A stretch of 56,325 nucleotides of DNA from CAYGYG01 sp964354155 (GCA_964354155.1 CAYGYG010000018.1:1-56325); one strand, 5' to 3'. Numbered from the stretch's first letter, positions 37,211-45,767 are shown. The notes: generated from the letters alone by a model not told the origin. Translations and numbers: made by a program.

Positions 37211-40200
37211 ATGTCCCCGGCCGTCGAAGAACGTCGTTTGCTCACGATCCTCTTTGCCGACCTTTCGGGCTTCACCGCTCTGTCCTCGGCGCTCGACCCG
37301 GAAGAAGTCGGCGAAGTCGTCAGTATCGGTTTTGAACATCTCAGCAACCCCATCGTCGAACACGGCGGCACCGTACTCAAGTACGAAGGTGATCTTATCA
37401 TTGCTATGTTCGGGTTTCCGTCGACTCACGAGGACGACCCGGAGCGGGCTATCAAGGCGGGCCTGGAGATGCTCAACCTTGTCCCCCAGGTGAACGAGGC
37501 TCTTTCCCGCAGACTCAGGCGGAAAACCGCCCTGGGCCTGCATATCGGCATCAATACCGGAACCGTGTTTGTCGGTGAAATCGGCTCGGCCACGAAAAGA
37601 GAGCACACCATCATGGGCGATCCGGTCAATATCACGGCCCGGCTCAAGGACATTGCCCAGGATGGAGAAGTTATCGTCGCCGAACCTGTGTTCCGGGCGG
37701 CTCGCTACCTTTTTGAATTCGAAGCTCTGCCTCCGGTCGAACTCAAGGGGATACGCGGACCGGTCCGGATCTTCAAACCGCGTCGTCTCAAGGAAAAACC
37801 CGACCCCAAGCGCGGCATTGCCGGCTTGCACTCCCCGATGGTCGGACGGGAAGAGGAGTTTGACCAACTCCTCACCGCCGTTGAGAAGCTAGGCGCGGGT
37901 CGGGGCGGGGTCTTTTTTGTCCTGGGCAACGCCGGCCTCGGCAAATCCCGCCTTTATGCCGAGCTTCTAACCCATTTATCCACTTCCCCGGCACCGGTTA
38001 CCCTGCTCTTCGGCCGCTGTTTCTCTTACGGCGAGAATGTCCCGTATCTGCCTTTCCTTCATGTCCTCGAAAGTCTTTTCGACATTTCCGAACATGACTC
38101 CATGAAATCGTTCAAGGGAAAAATCGTCGCCAAGACCAAAGCCCTCTGCCCCGGCAACTGGGAAGAGCTCGTGCCCTATCTCAGCTACGTCTTCTCGGTC
38201 CGCGGCGCCGAGGAATCCGAGGACAAGGTAAAGTACCTTGATGCCCAGGGCCTCAAAACTCAGATCATGCTCAGCATCAAGAAACTGCTGGCCACGCTCG
38301 CGCAAGACAAACCGGTCTTGCTCGTGATCGACGACTACCACTGGATTGACAACGAGTCATTGGATCTGATCGAGTCGATCTTCGGGACGGCCGACCGACC
38401 GCCGGTCCTCCTGCTCGCCCTGTCACGCATCGAGAAGGACAAGCCCGGGTACCGAACCAAGGAGAACCTCAGACCACGGCTCGGGCCGGACTTTCGCGAA
38501 ATCGTGCTTAAGCCGCTCGACGACCGGGCCACGCTGCTGTTGGTCAGCAATCTGCTCAAGATCGTGGGCATCAGCGAGGAGTTCATCAGGAAAATCCTGG
38601 CGCAAGCTGAAGGCAATCCGTTCTACGCGGAGGAAATCATCCGCTCCCTCATCGACTCCGGAGTCCTGGTCTACAAGGACGGCATCTGGAAGCTCACCGC
38701 GGAAGTGGCTTCGGTGCGGATCCCCGATTCGGTTCAGGCGCTCATCGCCACCCGGCTCGACCGCCTGGAGCAGGAGACCAAATCGATTCTCCAGGTCGCC
38801 TCGGTCATCGGTCGGAATTTCTACGAACGCATCCTGGAACGCCTGTGCCAGATCGACAACCTGATGCTTTCCCTCCAGCTTGCGACGCTCGAGGACTTTG
38901 AGTACATCGTCAAATCCAAGCAGCAGCCCGAGCCCGAATATGCCTTCCGTCATCCGCTTATCACTGAGGTGATCTATAACGGTCTCCTTAAGAAAAGGCG
39001 CAAGGAGCTGCACCGCAAGACCGGCGAGATAATCGAAGAGCTCTATCCGGACCGCCTCGACGAACTCACCGAGGTCCTGGCCTACCAGTACGGCAACAGC
39101 GACAATCTCAAAAAAGGCGTCGAGTGGTCGCTCAAGGCCGGGCGCAAGGCCAAGGCCCAGTTTGCCAACGAAGAGGCCATAAGGTACTTTCGCCAGGTCA
39201 TTGCGCTTGCGGATGAGGGCTCAACCGGCGCCGAAACCGCCCGGCTCGAGGCTCATGAAGCCCTGGGCGATATCTACTTGATCCAGGGACGGCATGAGCT
39301 TGGCGTCGAAGCCTACCGCAAGATGTTCAGCCATGCCGGTCGCGATCGAGTCCTGCAGTCCAAGTCGAAGCGCAAGACCGCGGAGCTCTACCACCGGATG
39401 AACCGGATGGACGATGCCCTCCGGGAGCTGGCCGAAGCCGAGCAAATGCTTACTCTCAAGACCGCCCCGGACATCGTTGAGGCGGTCGAGGTGCAGATCG
39501 CGCGCTGCGCGACCAATCGGTCCCGGGCTGAGTTCGGGGAGGCACGGCGCGATGGTGAGAAGGCCCTCGCGCTGCTGGAGGCGGATGCGGCCTCGAACCA
39601 ACCCCAGATCGCCGAAGCGACTCGAAAGCGGCTCCGGGCCGCGGCTTTGCGCAACCTGGCCAACGCCTACTACATGAGCGGCGACATCGTCAAGGGGCCC
39701 GAACTCCTGAAGGAATCACTGCGCCTTGCCGAGGAGCTCGGGGATAAACTCAGCATTGCCCGAACCAACAACAGCCTCGGCAATTTTTACTCAGATGCCG
39801 GCCGGTTTGACCAAGCGATTGAAGCCTACATGACTTATTACAACACCAGCAAGGAGGTCGGCTACGCAGCCGGCGTTGAAGCCGCATCCAGCAACCTGGG
39901 TATCCTGTATCTCGATCTCGATCAGGACGCAGTGGCGATCAAGCACCTGGAAGAGGGATTGCGGGTGGCCGAGGAGACCAATGATCGCCATGGCATCGGC
40001 CACACCAGATTCGTTCTGGGCGCTGTCTACCTCGCCCGGATTGAGGACTATGTCAAAGCCGAACAGTACCTGATGGACGCCAAGACGATCCTGGAGGACG
40101 GGGGCAACCGTATCACCCTGGCCGACCTCTATTCCAAGATTACTGACTTGAGGATCGCCCAGAAGAGGCAGGACGAGAAAGAAACCACCGAATATGCCGA

Positions 40201-40546
40201 GAAGTCACTGCACCTTGCCGAAAAGGCCGGCGCCAAAGGCCTGCTTGCCTACATCCACCGCGTCTTCGGTAAACTCTACGCCGCCCAATCCCGGATCCCC
40301 GAGGCCGAAGGCAAGCTCCGTCAGAGCATCAACGCCTACCTGGAATTGGCCCAGCCCAAGTACGCCGCCGACACGTGTCTTGAGTACGCGAAGCTTCTCC
40401 AGGATTGGGACGCGCGGGGCGTCCGACATGAAGATTCGGCCGATGTGTACTTTGACCGCGCCGCCCAGCTGTACGGTGACTTGAAACTCACCGCCCGCGT
40501 CAAGCTCGTCGCCACCTCCCGCCGGGGAACAGCTCCTGCCTTCTAA
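37211..40546 (+). CDS. Class III nucleotide cyclase - AAA ATPase - TPR protein (copy 2)
   Basis: 1111 aa, paralogous to the product at 13666-17151. The cyclase domain has FADLSGF (Asp17), KYEGD (Lys57, Asp61) and IMGDPVNITARL. Lys57 and the Asp of GDPVN favour ATP as substrate. The linker RPKRGIAGL-type (DPKRGIAGLHSPMVGRE) leads into an ATPase domain with Walker A LGNAGLGKS and Walker B VLLVIDDYHW. About 450 residues of TPR-like helices end the protein. It is predicted leaderless or nearly so. It probably couples TPR-mediated binding to cAMP output; ligand unknown. Confidence 0.92.
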   Translation: MSPAVEERRLLTILFADLSGFTALSSALDPEEVGEVVSIGFEHLSNPIVEHGGTVLKYEGDLIIAMFGFPSTHEDDPERAIKAGLEMLNLVPQVNEALSRRLRRKTALGLHIGINTGTVFVGEIGSATKREHTIMGDPVNITARLKDIAQDGEVIVAEPVFRAARYLFEFEALPPVELKGIRGPVRIFKPRRLKEKPDPKRGIAGLHSPMVGREEEFDQLLTAVEKLGAGRGGVFFVLGNAGLGKSRLYAELLTHLSTSPAPVTLLFGRCFSYGENVPYLPFLHVLESLFDISEHDSMKSFKGKIVAKTKALCPGNWEELVPYLSYVFSVRGAEESEDKVKYLDAQGLKTQIMLSIKKLLATLAQDKPVLLVIDDYHWIDNESLDLIESIFGTADRPPVLLLALSRIEKDKPGYRTKENLRPRLGPDFREIVLKPLDDRATLLLVSNLLKIVGISEEFIRKILAQAEGNPFYAEEIIRSLIDSGVLVYKDGIWKLTAEVASVRIPDSVQALIATRLDRLEQETKSILQVASVIGRNFYERILERLCQIDNLMLSLQLATLEDFEYIVKSKQQPEPEYAFRHPLITEVIYNGLLKKRRKELHRKTGEIIEELYPDRLDELTEVLAYQYGNSDNLKKGVEWSLKAGRKAKAQFANEEAIRYFRQVIALADEGSTGAETARLEAHEALGDIYLIQGRHELGVEAYRKMFSHAGRDRVLQSKSKRKTAELYHRMNRMDDALRELAEAEQMLTLKTAPDIVEAVEVQIARCATNRSRAEFGEARRDGEKALALLEADAASNQPQIAEATRKRLRAAALRNLANAYYMSGDIVKGPELLKESLRLAEELGDKLSIARTNNSLGNFYSDAGRFDQAIEAYMTYYNTSKEVGYAAGVEAASSNLGILYLDLDQDAVAIKHLEEGLRVAEETNDRHGIGHTRFVLGAVYLARIEDYVKAEQYLMDAKTILEDGGNRITLADLYSKITDLRIAQKRQDEKETTEYAEKSLHLAEKAGAKGLLAYIHRVFGKLYAAQSRIPEAEGKLRQSINAYLELAQPKYAADTCLEYAKLLQDWDARGVRHEDSADVYFDRAAQLYGDLKLTARVKLVATSRRGTAPAF

Positions 40547-40571
40547 ACTCTTAGGGGCCGTAAATTCCCTC

Positions 40572-40599
40572 TTGACAATATTGAGAATTTGCTTATTAT
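40572..40599 (+). promoter_or_regulatory. Promoter of cold shock gene
   Basis: TTGACA (40572-40577), a 16-nt spacer and TATTAT (40594-40599). Confidence 0.75.
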
Positions 40600-40608
40600 G
40601 TGTACAGT

Positions 40609-40677
40609 AAGCTTATGTTATTTGTTGAAGGACTGCAGAACACTCGTTGTCTCATTCCCAGAACAAATAAAAGCTTG
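40609..40677 (+). promoter_or_regulatory. Structured 5' leader of cold shock mRNA, possible thermosensor
   Basis: AAGCTTATGTTATTTGTT (40609-40626) can pair with AACAAATAAAAGCTT (40663-40677), leaving a 3-nt bulge. The helix closes just before the ribosome site GAAAGGAG. Cold shock mRNAs such as E. coli cspA use leader structures to sense temperature; here this is inferred from the pairing alone. Confidence 0.5.
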
Positions 40678-40688
40678 AAAGGAGAAAA

Positions 40689-40892
40689 GTGCCATACGGT
40701 ACAGTAAAGTGGTTTGATAGTAAGAAAGGATTTGGCTTCATCGAAAAAGAAGATGGCAGTGGCGATGTGTTTGCCCACTTCCAGGAAATCGTCGGTGAAG
40801 GATACCGCACCCTGCGAGAAGGTGAGCGGGTCAAATTCGAGATTACTCAGTCACCGAAAGGTGAAAAAGCCACAAAAATCGAACGTGCGTAA
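40689..40892 (+). CDS. csp: Cold shock domain protein
   Basis: A 67-aa single OB-fold nucleic-acid chaperone. RNP1 is KGFGFIEKEDG, RNP2 is VFAHF, and the N terminus GTVKWFDSKKG is canonical. GTG 40689 follows AAAGGAGAAAA. Transcript limits are clear: a consensus promoter, an approximately 83-nt leader and a strong intrinsic terminator. Which member of the Csp family cannot be told. Confidence 0.97.
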   Translation: MPYGTVKWFDSKKGFGFIEKEDGSGDVFAHFQEIVGEGYRTLREGERVKFEITQSPKGEKATKIERA

Positions 40893-40907
40893 ATCGGCAC
40901 GCTAGAC

Positions 40908-40945
40908 ATGAGGGAGTGACTCCCAAGTCACTCCCTCATTTTTTT
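40908..40945 (+). terminator. Intrinsic terminator of cold shock gene
   Basis: A perfect 14-bp stem ATGAGGGAGTGACT / AGTCACTCCCTCAT with a CCCA loop, followed by six T. The clearest terminator in the window. Confidence 0.95.
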
Positions 40946-41019
40946 CACACCCATCTCCCGGCAAGTAACTCCTGATTTTCCATGCATTCGCGCCACGACA
41001 AAAATCTCGAAAATAATCC

Positions 41020-41047
41020 TTGACAATTCTCTAATTTCTGTTATAAT
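41020..41047 (+). promoter_or_regulatory. Promoter of GbsR-like regulator
   Basis: TTGACA (41020-41025), a 16-nt spacer and TATAAT (41042-41047). The leader is about 13 nt. Confidence 0.8.
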
Positions 41048-41066
41048 CGTACACTCAGAATTGAAA

Positions 41067-41606
41067 ATGATGAAGCTATCATCCGACCTGCAAAGCCTGA
41101 TCCTGACTTGGGCCGAGCTCGCCTCGCACTGGGGCCTGAATCGCACCGAGGCTCTAATCCATTCCCTGCTCTTCATCGCCCCGTCCCCGCTCACCATGGA
41201 AGAAATCGCCAGCACGCTCAACGTCGCCCGCTCCAACGTATCGAATAGCCTCAAGGAACTGCTCAGCTGGAAGATAATCAAATCAATCAACGTCCTGGGC
41301 GATCGCCGCAAGCACTATGCTGCCTATAAAGATGCCTGGGAGATGTTCCGCACCGTCGTCAGCGAACAGCGCCGCCGTGAACTTGACCCGTTCATCAACC
41401 TCGTAAAAGAGACTAAGTCGAAGTTGGCCCGCGCTCACGCCCGGGATCCGGTTGACCAGCATGCCCTGGAGCAAATGACCCAGATGGTCGAGTTCTTTGA
41501 GACCGCCATGGGATGGTACGCGCAACTCCAGGCAATGCCGACGTCAACCATCCGGCAATATATGAAACTGGGTGGCAAATTTATGAAGCTCTACCGAGGC
41601 GAATGA
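41067..41606 (+). CDS. GbsR/MarR-like transcriptional regulator
   Basis: 179 aa. An N-terminal helix with WAELASHWGLNRTEALIHSLLFIAPSPLTMEEIASTL, then the recognition helix NVARSNVSNSLKELLSWKII and wing VLGDRRKHYAAY, match the GbsR branch of MarR-type regulators. The C-terminal helices would dimerise. ATG 41067 or 41070 lies about 13 nt after the predicted transcription start; no Shine-Dalgarno. The radical SAM gene 84 bp downstream is the likely target, with an inverted repeat between them. Confidence 0.85.
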   Translation: MMKLSSDLQSLILTWAELASHWGLNRTEALIHSLLFIAPSPLTMEEIASTLNVARSNVSNSLKELLSWKIIKSINVLGDRRKHYAAYKDAWEMFRTVVSEQRRRELDPFINLVKETKSKLARAHARDPVDQHALEQMTQMVEFFETAMGWYAQLQAMPTSTIRQYMKLGGKFMKLYRGE

Positions 41607-41628
41607 TTTTGCTTATATTTTTTTCACC

Positions 41629-41663
41629 CATATTTCACTCGCTACAGAAATATCTGAAATATG
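41629..41663. promoter_or_regulatory. Inverted repeat upstream of radical SAM gene
   Basis: CATATTTC (41629-41636) and GAAATATG (41656-41663), a perfect 8-bp inverted pair 19 nt apart, with an extra GAAATAT at 41647. Possible binding site for the upstream GbsR-like regulator. Confidence 0.4.
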
Positions 41664-41690
41664 TGTTGTTGAATGCAAGGAGCGACTCCG

Positions 41691-43283
41691 ATGTACGTGA
41701 AGATGATTTTACCATCCCTGATTGAGGCGAGAAGCGCCCAATGGCGCCCGATCAAGTACTCGCTCTTTCCTCCGCTGGGCCTGGCAACCCTGGCCGGATA
41801 TCTACGGGCCGACGACAAGGTTGTGCTTCAGGATGAGCATGTCGAAGAACTTGACCTCGACGATCGTCCCGACCTGGTGGTCATCCAGCTTTATATCACC
41901 TCGGCGTACCGCGCCTATGAAATCGCCGACCACTACCGCAAGCAAGGGTCTCATGTCTGCCTGGGCGGGCTGCACGTGACGTCTCTGCCGGACGAGGCCC
42001 TCGGCCACGCCGATTCGATATTCCTCGGCCCGGGCGAAGACACCTGGCCCCAGTTTCTCGAGGACTATCGACAGAAGCGGCCCAGGCCGATATATCAGTC
42101 AAAAACGCGTACCCTTGATAACCTGCCTATCATCAGACGCGATTTGATCAAACGCGACCTGTATCTCACGCCCAATACGATTGTTGTCTCCCGGGGCTGT
42201 CCCCATGCGTGCGATTTCTGCTACAAGGAGAGCTTCTTCAAAGGCGGACGATCCTTCTATACTCAAAAAGTCGAGGATGCCCTCGCTGAAATCGACCGGC
42301 TGCCCGGCAAGCACCTCTTCTTTCTCGATGACAACCTCTTTGCCGATGTCCGGTTTGCCAATGCGTTATTCGACGGCATGGCCGGGATGAACCGGATATG
42401 GCAGGCGGCCGGCACCGTGCAAGCCGTTCTCAATAAAGACCTGCTCGGCAAAGCCGCCGCGTGCGGACTGCGCAGTCTGTTCATCGGCTTTGAAACGCTG
42501 AACCAGGACAATCTCGCCACTCATAACAAATCGCATAACTTGAAGAGCAGCTATACGAACGCAGCCCGCACCCTGCACGACCTTGGGGTTATGATCAACG
42601 GGAGTTTTATCTTCGGCATGGACCACGACGATGCTTCCGTCTTTGACCGCACCGTCGACTGGGCCGTCGACCAGTCCATCGAGACGGCTACCTTCCATAT
42701 CCTGACGCCATATCCCGGGACAAGACTTTACAACCTTCTAAGACAAGAAAACCGGATACTCCACTCCAACTGGAACCTTTACGATACGCGCCATGCCGTG
42801 TATCAACCTTCCGGAATGACCCCGGCCGAGCTTGAGCGAGGATACCAGGAGGCGTACCAGAAATTCTACCAGTGGTCGTCGATCATCAAGGCCGCCTGGT
42901 CCCACCAGGGCTTCAAGCCGTTTCTCCGTCACGCCGCCTACGCGGGCGGCTGGAAGAAGTTCGAACCGCTGTGGAGCTGGATCATTCAGAAAAAACAGAT
43001 CAGGAAGATGATACCGCTCCTGGAGACACTGCTTGCCGCCGGACGATCGTCTAATATGCAAACCTCCCCCCATCGGGACGCATACTTGAAAGCGCACCCG
43101 GCTGACGATGCGGTCCGGCGCGCCGAACCTGCCCACCTTTACCGGGACATCCCGTCCGAGAATGACGCTGACCTGGACAAGGTGCGCGGACTTGACAAGC
43201 TGGCGGTCGAAGTGATTCGGGAGATATCAAGCCGAAAAACCGCGGACCTGCATGAAAACTTGATCCGCGGCCAAATTCAATAG
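41691..43283 (+). CDS. B12-binding-domain radical SAM protein
   Basis: 530 aa. Residues 1-130 form a B12-binding-like Rossmann domain (PLGLATLAGYLR...VCLGGLHVTSLPDEAL...FLGPGEDTWPQFL). The radical SAM motif RGCPHACDFCYKE gives CxxxCxxC. The core continues with FLDDNLFAD and LFIGFETLNQDNL, and the C-terminal 150 residues are helical. Such proteins methylate or rearrange unactivated carbons in lipids or secondary metabolites; the substrate cannot be told. AAGGAG precedes ATG 41691. Probably controlled by the adjacent GbsR-like protein. Confidence 0.88.
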   Translation: MYVKMILPSLIEARSAQWRPIKYSLFPPLGLATLAGYLRADDKVVLQDEHVEELDLDDRPDLVVIQLYITSAYRAYEIADHYRKQGSHVCLGGLHVTSLPDEALGHADSIFLGPGEDTWPQFLEDYRQKRPRPIYQSKTRTLDNLPIIRRDLIKRDLYLTPNTIVVSRGCPHACDFCYKESFFKGGRSFYTQKVEDALAEIDRLPGKHLFFLDDNLFADVRFANALFDGMAGMNRIWQAAGTVQAVLNKDLLGKAAACGLRSLFIGFETLNQDNLATHNKSHNLKSSYTNAARTLHDLGVMINGSFIFGMDHDDASVFDRTVDWAVDQSIETATFHILTPYPGTRLYNLLRQENRILHSNWNLYDTRHAVYQPSGMTPAELERGYQEAYQKFYQWSSIIKAAWSHQGFKPFLRHAAYAGGWKKFEPLWSWIIQKKQIRKMIPLLETLLAAGRSSNMQTSPHRDAYLKAHPADDAVRRAEPAHLYRDIPSENDADLDKVRGLDKLAVEVIREISSRKTADLHENLIRGQIQ

Positions 43284-43346
43284 TGATTCAATGATCGGTT
43301 CTTGTTGAGCGGAGTAGGGAGTAGGGCCCCTACCGGACACCCGGAC

Positions 43347-43378
43347 TACGCCAGTACGCCAATTGGCGTACTGGCGTA
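43347..43378. repeat. Perfect 32-bp palindrome between convergent genes
   Basis: Each 16-nt arm is TACGCCAGTACGCCAA or its complement, and each arm contains two TACGCCA copies. It lies between the ends of the radical SAM gene (+) and the next gene (-). It could work as a bidirectional hairpin terminator (no T-tract) or a protein site. Confidence 0.8.
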
Positions 43379-43411
43379 ATAGGACACCGTGATGAGGCGC
43401 CCCGACCGAGC

Positions 43412-44371
43412 TCAGAGGGCAGCGACGATTCGCTTCAGGACTTCCAGGCCGGCGGCTTCAGCGGTGCGCGCCACCCGCAGGTACTGGGCCGCTTTGTGGC
43501 ATCGTTTTTCGTCTGCAATATGTTCGGGTTTACGGGTGTGAAAAGGAAACAGCTCTTCAACCCTCTTCAGATTTCGGGCAACGATATCGTAATGGGCGAT
43601 CGCCTCGTCGAAGACGAGACCAAGCTTCTTGTCAAGGCGGTCCTTGGCTTCTTTCAGAAACGCTACGCCGAGACTCCGGCATTCGCACCAGACCTGGACA
43701 TTGTAGGCCATGCCGTGACTGTGGGCCTTATTGGCCTGGAGCGCGCCGATCCAATTATCGTATCCGGCAAGACCGGCCTGGTACTTGGGAAAGATCCATT
43801 TTTCGGGACTCTGCGCGTGCTCGAGCGCAAACTCGAATGCCTGCTTGACAACCACCGCGTCGTCGGCCGGCCGGCCCGGTTTCACCGAATACATCTCGAC
43901 GACACCGATGTCGGTGGCACCGAGTTCTTGCCACGGCTTGGGCTTCTTCGCCGATTCCTGGCTTGGGCCGACATAGTGGTACCCGATCTCATCATAGCCA
44001 TTGACAACGTAGTACTCGGGGATATCAAGCTCCCAGCCGTAGCACGGCACGCCGGCATCGATTGATCTTCGAGCGTGCTCCCAGGCCTTCTGCTGAGCTT
44101 CGGGAAAGGTCGGCATATTCTTGCGGGCGAAAACGCCGTCGATTTCGTACCCGACATTTCGTCCCAGCTTGAACAGCATTTCCGTGTGCCACGCGGTCGG
44201 ACCGCTCGGACACACTTCTTCATGTAAGTTGATGATGAAGGCGTGCCCGGTTCCGCCATAGAGCCAGGCGTCTGATACCTCGATATCAAGAAAGTCAAGA
44301 CAACCCTTGATGCAGCCGAGATGCGAAACCCACATCGGTTTCCAACTGAGATGCTCCAGCCGCTTAGCCAT
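43412..44371 (-). CDS. BtrH-N/C39-like protein of unknown function
   Basis: 319 aa, soluble. The N-terminal segment HLGCIKGCLDFL...WLYGGTGHAFIINL resembles the BtrH N-terminal/papain-like fold, with a conserved Cys shortly after the start and later GWELDIPEYYVVNGYDEIGYHY. If the fold is right, Cys22 or Cys26 and a His could form an acyltransferase or peptidase site, but this is tentative. The C-terminal 120 residues are helical. ATG 44371 has GGAGGT 7 nt upstream. It follows the Cys-containing gene at 44458 on the same strand. Confidence 0.55.
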   Translation of the reverse strand: MAKRLEHLSWKPMWVSHLGCIKGCLDFLDIEVSDAWLYGGTGHAFIINLHEEVCPSGPTAWHTEMLFKLGRNVGYEIDGVFARKNMPTFPEAQQKAWEHARRSIDAGVPCYGWELDIPEYYVVNGYDEIGYHYVGPSQESAKKPKPWQELGATDIGVVEMYSVKPGRPADDAVVVKQAFEFALEHAQSPEKWIFPKYQAGLAGYDNWIGALQANKAHSHGMAYNVQVWCECRSLGVAFLKEAKDRLDKKLGLVFDEAIAHYDIVARNLKRVEELFPFHTRKPEHIADEKRCHKAAQYLRVARTAEAAGLEVLKRIVAAL

Positions 44372-44457
44372 GACCAACCTCCATTATCTATCAAGCCAGG
44401 GGGCAGGCGTTCGCTTGTTCGCTTTCACGACTTTCTGGATACGCTGGGCGGCATCGT

Positions 44458-45150
44458 CTAATCGGGAAGAGTGAGCATGAACTGGCAGACGTCGTCGCCC
44501 TTGAGCACTGACTGGAGCAGTTCGATTCGGACCGGCTTACCCAGAATGTACTCCCAGATACCCCGGTAGAACCCGGCCCCGCAGTAGCAATAGGTCGTCG
44601 GTATCTCAACACCGGTGCCAATCGAACCCCTGATTCTCGGACAGTGACAGTACAGGACGCGTTTCTTCACCGGGTCGGTCTCCTGAAGATATTCAGTCAG
44701 CGAACTGCTTTTGGGGATTTTCGTGGCGATGATCTCTCTGCCATCCAGCCGCCCCGCCACGCCCCAGCCGCGCTCGACAAAATCGGCAATGACCGTTTCG
44801 TCAAGCTTCAGCGACTCCCTCAGGAAAGCCTCAAACTCCCGCTGAAGCTGGCGGTGGGCTCTCACGATATCACCGGTCTGTACGAATATCGCCTTGGCCT
44901 CCCTCAGCTCGGCCCTCGGATACTGGCAGGCGCAACTCGTCATTACGTCACGGCGTTCGTCTTCTCCGACCAGCCGTTCCAATCGTTGCATCGCCTGCCT
45001 GGTCCATTCGTAGATAACCTTCTTGCCTGAAGAGCCAGAAAGCGTCTCGCTCCCCTCCATCACCTTCTTTCTCACCTCGCCGCCGGCCACTGTCGTGAGG
45101 CAATTGGCGAACTGGCGTAGCCAGAATCTTTCAAAGTCCGGGCACGACAT
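44458..45150 (-). CDS. Cysteine-rich DUF6144/V4R-like protein
   Basis: 230 aa. Three cysteine clusters: CACQYP (near residue 73), YCHCPRIR (about 167) and YCYCGAGFY (about 187). The C terminus, PVRIELLQSVLKGDDVCQFMLTL, has the pattern of V4R-type ligand-binding domains. Metal or small-molecule binding is likely. ATG 45150 lies 6 nt after a -10 box, so the mRNA is predicted leaderless. It is co-oriented with the BtrH-like gene (86 bp apart). Confidence 0.6.
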   Translation of the reverse strand: MSCPDFERFWLRQFANCLTTVAGGEVRKKVMEGSETLSGSSGKKVIYEWTRQAMQRLERLVGEDERRDVMTSCACQYPRAELREAKAIFVQTGDIVRAHRQLQREFEAFLRESLKLDETVIADFVERGWGVAGRLDGREIIATKIPKSSSLTEYLQETDPVKKRVLYCHCPRIRGSIGTGVEIPTTYCYCGAGFYRGIWEYILGKPVRIELLQSVLKGDDVCQFMLTLPD

Positions 45151-45156
45151 GGCGAG

Positions 45157-45184
45157 ATGATAGCCAGCCGACCGACAAAGTCAA
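45157..45184 (-). promoter_or_regulatory. Promoter, leaderless cysteine-rich protein gene
   Basis: The minus strand has TTGACT (45179-45184), a 16-nt spacer and TATCAT (45157-45162), with the ATG 6 nt further. Confidence 0.75.
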
Positions 45185-45243
45185 GGAAAACCCACGACGC
45201 GCGACGGCGTATTTGAGCCGGCACGCGATCGCCGGACGAGTGG

Positions 45244-45271
45244 TTGACACCTCAAAGAGACAGTGTATACT
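45244..45271 (+). promoter_or_regulatory. Promoter of VOC gene
   Basis: TTGACA (45244-45249), a 16-nt spacer and TATACT (45266-45271). Confidence 0.8.
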
Positions 45272-45317
45272 TGAACCAGGAGTCGGCGAAAACGATTCCG
45301 TAAACCAAGGAGGCACA

Positions 45318-45662
45318 ATGCACGGGTTCTGTCACATCGAAATACCAACCGTTGATGCCAAGAAGTCGAAGGATTTCTACAATCGGCTCTTCGGCTGGAA
45401 GATGGATGAGAGTATGCCCGACTATCTGATGTTCATGACCCCGGATGACGATGGCGGCGGCTTCACCACGACCAGCAAGCCTTCGTCGGACGGTGTTGTT
45501 CTCTACATCAAAGTCGAGAACATTGAAAAGAAGCTCGCCGAGATCGAGACCGCCGGCGGCAAGATCATCAGACCCAAGGTCGGCATTTCGCCCGAGTTCG
45601 GTTTCTACGCTCTGTTCACCGATCCCTCAGGGAACATCATGGGGCTGTGGGGGAACCAGTAG
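45318..45662 (+). CDS. VOC-family (glyoxalase-like) protein
   Basis: 114 aa. The two beta-alpha-beta-beta-beta modules of the vicinal oxygen chelate fold are seen: GFCHIEIPTVDAKKSKDFYNRLFGWKM at the start and FTDPSGNIMGLW at the end. Candidate metal ligands are His6 and a C-terminal residue; Glu near the second position is not obvious. ATG 45318 follows AAGGAGG. Function is unspecified; glyoxalase or antibiotic-resistance-like proteins share the fold. Confidence 0.88.
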   Translation: MHGFCHIEIPTVDAKKSKDFYNRLFGWKMDESMPDYLMFMTPDDDGGGFTTTSKPSSDGVVLYIKVENIEKKLAEIETAGGKIIRPKVGISPEFGFYALFTDPSGNIMGLWGNQ

Positions 45663-45767
45663 ACGCCTGGCCGATGGACGAAGGACGCCGAAAAAAACGA
45701 AGAAACCGGCGGTATGAACCAGACCCGCGGGAAGGGTCCCGAAGTCACGGCGTACAAAGCAGGTAGC

